Shown piece after piece: positions 58,841 through 64,000 of a DNA stretch of 64,000 nt. Source of the DNA: JBDTSW01 sp963758845 (lineage in GTDB: Bacteria > Actinomycetota > Thermoleophilia > Solirubrobacterales > 70-9). The notes below the pieces were generated by a model. It saw only the letters and a program-made list of their open reading frames with translations. It had not been told where the DNA came from and ran no database searches. Position 1 is the first letter of the stretch; every line of letters begins with the position of its first letter. The stretch covers positions 2,232,001-2,296,000 of the forward strand of contig CAVWWX010000002.1 of the NCBI GenBank assembly GCA_963758845.1, given 5' to 3'. The position numbers were made by a program, and so were the translations under genes.

Positions 58841-58860
58841 CCGACCAACTAGGTAGGATT
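58841..58860 (+). promoter_or_regulatory. Candidate SufR (Rrf2) operator, copy before Rieske-sufB-sufD
   Basis: CCGACCAACTAGGTAGGATT: dyad CCgACC-N5-GGTaGG. It starts 2 nt after TAAAAT (58834-58839), a near-consensus -10, and ends 3 nt before the Rieske GTG, so it covers the predicted transcription start. Matches the sufR copy at 15 of 20 positions. Confidence 0.6.
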
Positions 58861-58863
58861 ATT

Positions 58864-59178
58864 GTGCGTGACGTCACGGTGTGCAACAGAGACGAGCTCT
58901 CGGCGGGCCAGATGCGCCTGATCGAGGTCGACGGCCGGAAGGTCGGCGTCTTTCGCTGCGAGGACGGCTCGCTGCTGGCGATCGAGGACCGTTGCTCGCA
59001 CGACGACGGCCCGCTCGCCGAGGGGGAGTTCGATCCGGTCGCCTGTACAGTGGAGTGCCCCCGCCACGGCTCGCTCTTCGACATGAGGACGGGCCGGCCG
59101 AGGACGCTCCCGGCGTTCAAGCCGGTTGAAACCTTCGAGGTCCGAGAGGACGGCGACGAAGTGAAAGTGGAGGTCTGA
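58864..59178 (+). CDS. Rieske-type ferredoxin of the suf operon
   Basis: 104 residues, one Rieske 2Fe-2S domain. Ligands Cys44 and His46 (DRCSHDDGPL), Cys65 and His68 (CPRHGSLFDM). The pattern is of the NirD/BphA3-like soluble ferredoxins that accompany suf genes in actinobacteria, where they may supply electrons to cluster assembly. Spacing to sufB is 7 bp, so it is cotranscribed. Confidence 0.9.
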   Translation: MRDVTVCNRDELSAGQMRLIEVDGRKVGVFRCEDGSLLAIEDRCSHDDGPLAEGEFDPVACTVECPRHGSLFDMRTGRPRTLPAFKPVETFEVREDGDEVKVEV

Positions 59179-59185
59179 ACGGACT

Positions 59186-60643
59186 ATGGCAACCCCGCAG
59201 ACGCAGCCCGTATCCGCAAAGCAGCTGACCGACTCCGAGGCCGGGCTGAAGGACATCGGCTCCGACTACAAGGAGCGCTTCGGCTTCTCGGACCCCGAGA
59301 CCGGCTACGCCTACAAGGCGCCCAAGGGCCTTTCCCGCGAGGTCGTCGAGTCCATCTCCGATTACAAGGACGAGCCGCAGTGGATGCGTGACTTCCGCCT
59401 CAAGGCCTACGACCACTTCGAGAGTCGCCCGACCCCCAAGTGGGGCGGCGACCTGGATCAGATCGACTTCAACGACATCCACTACTTCGTCCGAGCCTCC
59501 GACCGCAACAGCCGCGACTGGAGCGAGGTCCCCGAGGACATCAAGAACACCTTCGACCGCCTGGGCATCCCCGAGGCCGAGCGGCAGTTCCTGGCCGGCG
59601 TCGGCGCCCAGTACGAGTCCGAGGTCGTCTATCACCAGGTGAACGAGAAGCTCGAGGCCCAGGGCGTGATCTTCACCGACATGGACACCGCGCTCCGCGA
59701 GCACGAGGACCTCCTCCGCGAGCACTGGGCGACGGTCATCCCGCCAAACGACAACAAGCTCGCCGCCCTGAACTCGGCGGTGTGGTCGGGCGGCTCGTTC
59801 GTCTACGTCCCGGCCGGCGTCAAGGTCGAGATGCCGCTGCAGGCCTACTTCCGGATCAACACCGAGAACATGGGCCAGTTCGAGCGGACGCTGATCATCG
59901 CCGAGGAGGGCTCCGACGTCCACTACATCGAGGGCTGCACCGCCCCGGTGTACTCCTCTGACTCGCTGCACTCGGCGGTCGTCGAGATCATCGCCAAGCC
60001 CAGCTCGCGCGTCCGCTACACGACCGTCCAGAACTGGTCGCAGAACGTCTTCAACCTCGTCACCAAGCGGGCGATCGCCCAGGAGAAGGCGACGATGGAG
60101 TGGGTCGACTGCAACCTCGGCTCGAAGCTGACGATGAAGTACCCGTCGATCTACCTGCTCGGCGAGGAGGCGCACGGCGAGATCCTGTCGATCGCCTTCG
60201 CCGGCAACGGCCAGCACCAGGACGCCGGCGGCAAGATCATCCACGCCGCCCCCAAGACGACGTCGTCGATCTTCTCCAAGTCGATCTCCAAGGACGGCGG
60301 CCGCGCCACCTATCGCGGCCTCCTGGAGGTCGCAGAGGGGGCCAGCGAGTCGCGCTCGAAGGTCGTCTGCGACGCGCTGCTCCTGGACGAGGACTCGCGC
60401 TCGGACACCTACCCCACGATCCGCATCGACGAGAGCGACGCGAACGTGGGCCACGAGGCCTCGGTCTCGAAGGTCGGCGAGGACCAGCTCTTCTACCTCC
60501 AGTCCCACGGGCTGGATGAGGAGGAGGCCTCGAAGATGATCGTCAACGGCTTCATCGAGCCGATCGCCAAGGAGCTCCCGATGGAGTACTCCGTGGAGAT
60601 GAACCGCCTGATCGAGCTCCAGATGGAGGGCTCGATTGGCTGA
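59186..60643 (+). CDS. sufB: Fe-S assembly scaffold SufB
   Basis: 485 residues, the scaffold of the SufBCD complex. Diagnostic sequence: GYAYKAPKGLSREVVESISD, WGGDLDQIDFNDIHYFVRAS, WSGGSFVYVPAGVKVEMPLQ, YIEGCTAPVYSSDSLHSAVV, SSIFSKSISKDGGRATYRGL and SRSDTYPTIRIDESDANVGHE. The conserved Cys of YIEGCTAP and of SKVVCDALLL are present. The sufD TTG start lies 8 bp inside its 3' end. Confidence 0.96.
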   Translation: MATPQTQPVSAKQLTDSEAGLKDIGSDYKERFGFSDPETGYAYKAPKGLSREVVESISDYKDEPQWMRDFRLKAYDHFESRPTPKWGGDLDQIDFNDIHYFVRASDRNSRDWSEVPEDIKNTFDRLGIPEAERQFLAGVGAQYESEVVYHQVNEKLEAQGVIFTDMDTALREHEDLLREHWATVIPPNDNKLAALNSAVWSGGSFVYVPAGVKVEMPLQAYFRINTENMGQFERTLIIAEEGSDVHYIEGCTAPVYSSDSLHSAVVEIIAKPSSRVRYTTVQNWSQNVFNLVTKRAIAQEKATMEWVDCNLGSKLTMKYPSIYLLGEEAHGEILSIAFAGNGQHQDAGGKIIHAAPKTTSSIFSKSISKDGGRATYRGLLEVAEGASESRSKVVCDALLLDEDSRSDTYPTIRIDESDANVGHEASVSKVGEDQLFYLQSHGLDEEEASKMIVNGFIEPIAKELPMEYSVEMNRLIELQMEGSIG

Positions 60644-61838
60644 CGCCCAGGCGGCGGCGGCTCCGACGGTTACCGAACCCGACTGGCTGGCCGAGACGCG
60701 CGATGCGGCGAAGCGCAGCTTCGCCCAGCTGAGCCTTCCGACCCAGAAGGACAAGGGCTGGGAGTTCACCGACCTCACCGGCCTCGACCTCGAATCGTTC
60801 AGCGACGGGCTGGCCGGGGTTCACGGCCTTGACCGCCGCGACGGTGCGGCCAACGGCGCCGGCGCCGAGCCGGTGGTGCTGCCGCTGGCCGAGGCCGCCA
60901 CGACGCACCCCGAGGTCGTCCGCGAGCACCTGGGCAGCCTTGTCGGAGGCGACGACCCCTTCGTCGCCCGCAATGCCGCCCGCTGGCGCGACGGCGTTTT
61001 CGTCTACGTGCCGCGCGGCGCCCGCCTAGAAGAACCGCTTCGCCTGGAAGTCGAGGGCTCGAGCGGCGAGGCCACGAGCTGGCGCGTCCTGATCGTCCTC
61101 GAGGAGGGCGCCGAGGCCGAGATCTGGGAGCGGTGGGATTCGGACGGCGACGGTCTCTTCAACGGCGTCGTCGAGCTGGTCCTGGGCGACGCCTCCACGC
61201 TTCGCTATGTCTGCGAGCAGGAGCTCTCGGACGAATCCTGGGTCTTCGCCACCCAGCGCGCCGAGGTCGGCCGCGACGCCAACCTCGAGTGGACGGCCCT
61301 GGGCTTCGGCTCGACGCGCGGCAAGGTCCGGATGGAGACCAGGCTCGCAGGGCGCGGCTCGTCGGCCAAGGTCACTGGCGCCTACGCGGGCGCGGGGAAC
61401 CAGCACCTCGACTACGACACGACGCAGGAGCACGTGGGCGATCACACGACCTCGGACCTCGCCTTCCGCGGGGTGCTGACCGACAAGGCCACGGCCGTGT
61501 GGCGCGGGATGATCAAGGTCGACAAGGGCGCCCAGCAGACCGACGCCTTCCAGGAGAGCCGCAACCTGCTGCTCTCAAAGGACGCCCACGCCGATGCGAT
61601 CCCGGGCCTGGAGATCGAGGCCGACGACGTGCGCTGCACCCACGCCGCCGCCGTCGCCCAGATGGACCCGGAGCAGCTCTACTACCTGAAGGCCCGCGGC
61701 CTGTCCGACTCGGCCGCGAAGCAGCTCGTGGTCGAGGGCTTCGTCGGCGAGCTGGTCGAGCGCGCCCCGCAGGGGCCCGCGCGCGAGGCGCTCGCCGAGC
61801 GACTCGAGCAGCGCCTCGGCGAGCTCCTGCACCGGTAA
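60636..61838 (+). CDS. sufD: Fe-S assembly protein SufD
   Basis: 400 residues, paralog of SufB that forms the SufB-SufD heterodimer. Family sequence: DKGWEFTDLTGLDLESF, FVYVPRGARLEEPLRLEVEG, DLAFRGVLTDKATAVWRGMI, KVDKGAQQTDAFQESRNLLL and LEIEADDVRCTHAAAVAQMD. TTG start at 60636 (MADAQAAAAP), overlapping sufB. Last gene of the Rieske-sufB-sufD operon. Confidence 0.95.
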   Translation: MADAQAAAAPTVTEPDWLAETRDAAKRSFAQLSLPTQKDKGWEFTDLTGLDLESFSDGLAGVHGLDRRDGAANGAGAEPVVLPLAEAATTHPEVVREHLGSLVGGDDPFVARNAARWRDGVFVYVPRGARLEEPLRLEVEGSSGEATSWRVLIVLEEGAEAEIWERWDSDGDGLFNGVVELVLGDASTLRYVCEQELSDESWVFATQRAEVGRDANLEWTALGFGSTRGKVRMETRLAGRGSSAKVTGAYAGAGNQHLDYDTTQEHVGDHTTSDLAFRGVLTDKATAVWRGMIKVDKGAQQTDAFQESRNLLLSKDAHADAIPGLEIEADDVRCTHAAAVAQMDPEQLYYLKARGLSDSAAKQLVVEGFVGELVERAPQGPAREALAERLEQRLGELLHR

Positions 61839-61844
61839 GCCCGC

Positions 61845-61997
61845 TCAGCTCTCCTCGTCGGAGCCGCCGCGGCGCTGCTTGATCAGCGTCGACACGACGG
61901 ACCCGAGGACGATTATCACCGGCACCGCGTAGAGGACGTAGGTCCACCAGTGGCCCACGTGGGCGAGCGGCAGGAGGATCTCGGCCACCCCGGTCAC
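61845..61997 (-). CDS. Small single-helix membrane protein
   Basis: 50 residues: VTGVAEILLPLAHVGHWWTY, then the helix VLYAVPVIIVLGSVVSTLI and a basic tail KQRRGGSDEES. The GTG start overlaps the stop of the large membrane gene (GTGA). Its shape resembles small subunits of membrane complexes. It probably works with the next two genes; function unknown. Confidence 0.6.
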   Translation of the reverse strand: MTGVAEILLPLAHVGHWWTYVLYAVPVIIVLGSVVSTLIKQRRGGSDEES

Positions 61998-63475
61998 GCG
62001 TTCGACACCGACAGCAGGAACAGGCCGAGCGTCGTGAAGCCGACCATCATCGCCAGCATCCAATACTGCGACCTCGCGGCGGTGCGGGCGTCGTCGTAGA
62101 TCTCCAGCGCCCGGTCATGCCCCAGGACCAGCGCCAAGACGTGGCCGACGACCAGCGCTCCGACCTGCACGTACCAGGTGAGGTTGGCCCCGATCAGCCC
62201 GTAGTCGATGCCCGAGTCGGCGGTGCCGAACAGGTTCGAGCCGTCGCCCAACGGGTCGGAGAGCAGGAAGGTGAACTGCGCTTGCTCGAGGTAGACGAAG
62301 AAGCTGAAGTAGTGCGCGACCAGGTAGGCCAGCGCGATCGGGATGAAGCTGTGCGCGAACTTCCGCGCCAGCTCGCGCGTCGAGTGCTGCGCGGAGCCAT
62401 CGCGGACCGTGTGCATGCCTGCGATGCCCGCCCAGAAGATCCCCGACACGGCGAGCACGGTCGCGAGCATGATCACGGTGTTCGACAGCCGCAGCGCTGC
62501 CACCGGCCCCAATCCCTCGAGCGCGTCCTGGAGCGATTTGATCGGGTCCTTCAGGAGCCCCTCGGCGGCACCGTCGAATGCCGTGACGCCGATCACCAGG
62601 AGCACCAGCGCGATCGAGCCGGGGACGGTCGCCCACCCGGTCGTTCCGCGCAGCCAGCCGCGGCGGCCAAGCCGACCGTCGCACACCTCGAGCGGGGACA
62701 GGCGCGAGAACATGTTGAAGTACACCGAGAAGGCCTCGCCGCGCTCGAGCCACTTGTCGATCCCGAACAGCGCCATCCCCACGAAGGTCCATCCGGTGTA
62801 GACGAGCGTGGCGATGGCGACGCTGTGCGGGGTCAATCCCACCGCCTGGAAGCCGCTGAGCGCGTAGACCAGCTCGAACCAGGCGAACGCGGCGATACCG
62901 GCCACCGCGGGCCAGCGGCCCAGCCGCTCGGGGTAGCGAAGCGGCGGCGGCGCGGGCTGGCCCGCCACCGCCGTGAACAGGCCTGACACGCCACGGGCGA
63001 TCGCCCGCCAGGGGTTGAGCGCCCTGAACACGTCGCCGAACAGAGCCGAGACCAACACCAGGCCCAGCCAAAAGGTCGAGAAGACGAACGCGACCGCGAA
63101 GTTGCGGTCGGGTGACTCGGTCCCCTGGAGGCCCGCGTACACCACGGCCCCCAGGAGGAAGACGCCAAGGACGCCGGCGAGCCCTGCCGTCCCCCGGTTG
63201 ACGAGCGCTCGCGACAGTCCGTCCGAGACCGCCCGCCACCTGTCCTCGGCGAAGCGCGGAGTCCTCCACGCCAGCGTGAGCGCGACGAACGAGACGATCA
63301 GAACCAGGGACGCACCCCACGCGAACAGCCACTCCGGGATTGGGATGTCCTGCTTGCCGACCAACGGCGCGTGCGCCGCGGCAGCGGCCGGGAAGGCGAC
63401 CAGCGCCGTGGCGACGCCCGCCAGAGCGGACGCCGCCACGGAGTGGCGCGGATTCCTCCGTGGGCTCCGACGCAT
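61994..63475 (-). CDS. Polytopic membrane protein of unknown function
   Basis: 493 residues with about twelve hydrophobic segments. It begins with a signal-like segment and a HAPLVGKQDIPIPEWLFAWG stretch, and has recurring aromatic/His residues in helices (FAHSFIPIALAYLVAHYFSF, GANLTWYVQVGALVVGHVLA). I do not recognise a transporter family. The His/Trp pattern and the coupled cupredoxin suggest a link to copper or respiration, but that is inference. The start ATG overlaps the cupredoxin stop by 1 bp. Confidence 0.7.
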   Translation of the reverse strand: MRRSPRRNPRHSVAASALAGVATALVAFPAAAAAHAPLVGKQDIPIPEWLFAWGASLVLIVSFVALTLAWRTPRFAEDRWRAVSDGLSRALVNRGTAGLAGVLGVFLLGAVVYAGLQGTESPDRNFAVAFVFSTFWLGLVLVSALFGDVFRALNPWRAIARGVSGLFTAVAGQPAPPPLRYPERLGRWPAVAGIAAFAWFELVYALSGFQAVGLTPHSVAIATLVYTGWTFVGMALFGIDKWLERGEAFSVYFNMFSRLSPLEVCDGRLGRRGWLRGTTGWATVPGSIALVLLVIGVTAFDGAAEGLLKDPIKSLQDALEGLGPVAALRLSNTVIMLATVLAVSGIFWAGIAGMHTVRDGSAQHSTRELARKFAHSFIPIALAYLVAHYFSFFVYLEQAQFTFLLSDPLGDGSNLFGTADSGIDYGLIGANLTWYVQVGALVVGHVLALVLGHDRALEIYDDARTAARSQYWMLAMMVGFTTLGLFLLSVSNA

Positions 63476-63936
63476 CAGCCTGGCGAGACCGTGATCTCCG
63501 CGATCGGCGCCAGGGTGTCGTGCTCCTCGAACTCGAAGACGCCCTCGATGTCGGCCGGGACGTCGAAGGTGGTCTCCCCGCCGGCGGGGACCCCCTGCTC
63601 GATGTCGTAGCCGTGCAGGTGGAACTCGGCATCGATGTCGGAGGTGACCCTGAACAGGATCCTCCCGCCGGCGTCGAACTCCAGCTCCTGGACGCCGCCG
63701 ACCGGCTGGCCTCCCTTGACCTCGATCGTCGGCACCTCGGGTTTCGGTTTCGGCTTGGGCTTCTCCTTCTCGGGCTTGTCCTCGCCCCCCATGGGCTCGG
63801 CCTCGGTCGTCGTAGTCGAGGCGACGCTCGTGGTCGTCGACTCGTCGTCGTCACCGCCGCTGAGGATCACGAACAGCGCCACCACGGCCGCCACGGCAAC
63901 GGCGATCACCGCGAAGCGCGCTCCATTCGATCCCAT
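63475..63936 (-). CDS. Membrane-anchored cupredoxin-like protein
   Basis: 153 residues: N-terminal membrane anchor (RFAVIAVAVAAVVALFVILS), a Thr/Lys/Pro-rich spacer (STTTSVASTTTTEAEP; EKEKPKPKPKPEV) and a cupredoxin-type beta-barrel (GRILFRVTSDIDAEFHLHGY, DIEQGVPAGGETTFDVPADI, EGVFEFEEHDTLAPIAEITV). His in FHLHGY and EEHD may bind metal, but the usual Cys and Met ligands of blue copper sites are missing. RBS AAAGGAG. First gene of a three-gene membrane operon. Confidence 0.78.
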   Translation of the reverse strand: MGSNGARFAVIAVAVAAVVALFVILSGGDDDESTTTSVASTTTTEAEPMGGEDKPEKEKPKPKPKPEVPTIEVKGGQPVGGVQELEFDAGGRILFRVTSDIDAEFHLHGYDIEQGVPAGGETTFDVPADIEGVFEFEEHDTLAPIAEITVSPG

Positions 63937-64000
63937 CTCTTGAATCAGCTCCTTTGTGGGCGCGGGCGCAAATCGGCGTTCCGCGCGGTTGGGCCGCGCC

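Overview
The window reads as chromosomal DNA of a high-GC actinobacterium, most likely of the Thermoleophilia/Solirubrobacterales type. This is inferred from the gene families and their mix: a SufR-SufC-SufS-SufU and Rieske-SufB-SufD iron-sulfur system, CysO/CysM/JAMM sulfur-carrier genes, LemA, DUF1802, DUF1152, DUF2269, an actinobacterial-type ECF sigma/MGMT pair, and many small secreted proteins of unknown family. Codons end mostly in G or C. I see no transposase, integrase, phage gene, CRISPR array, rRNA or tRNA, so this looks like ordinary chromosome rather than a mobile island.

Layout. 1-4.6 kb (minus strand): clpP, trigger factor, a membrane spermidine-synthase-like protein and a CtaG-like cytochrome oxidase assembly protein, all broken by many single-base indels that look like sequence error. 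4.6-11 kb: CorA, an HD hydrolase, a secreted protein, LemA, an HTH regulator with a four-box operator, MGMT coupled to an ECF sigma factor, and small secreted proteins. 11-20.5 kb: the TldD/PmbA protease pair, a roadblock-like protein, a CDF metal transporter with RdgB and RNase PH, a 1040-residue M14 carboxypeptidase and a Flp pilin. 20.5-31 kb: glycosyltransferase, deacetylase, NadB, an AT-rich island before a small Cys/His-motif protein, hydantoinase A/B, an ECF/anti-sigma pair, DUF1802 and DUF1152. 31-45 kb: a penicillin-acylase-family protein, a JAMM peptidase, GntR, an orphan MlaE permease, CysM, TetR, and a secreted beta-helix protein translationally coupled to a second M14 peptidase. 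45-53.6 kb: a polar amino acid ABC transporter, CysO and a rhodanese-E1 protein, DUF2269, HtpX, a NarL-type two-component system and a methyltransferase. 53.7-61.8 kb: a split suf locus. 61.8-64 kb: a cupredoxin plus membrane-protein operon.

Two pathways tie distant genes together. First, the sulfur-carrier route to cysteine: E1/rhodanese protein (48.3-49.5 kb), carrier CysO (48.0 kb), synthase CysM (38.1 kb) and a JAMM peptidase (35.4 kb). The cysM and E1 genes share an 18-bp upstream sequence. Second, Fe-S assembly: sufR-C-S-U and Rieske-sufB-D are separated by about 2.1 kb of unrelated genes but share a 20-bp element before their first genes, a likely SufR (Rrf2) operator.

A recurring promoter pattern is a -10-like hexamer ending exactly 6 nt before the start codon, seen at eight genes. 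It suggests that leaderless transcription is common here. All functional statements come from reading motifs by eye; no database search was run.
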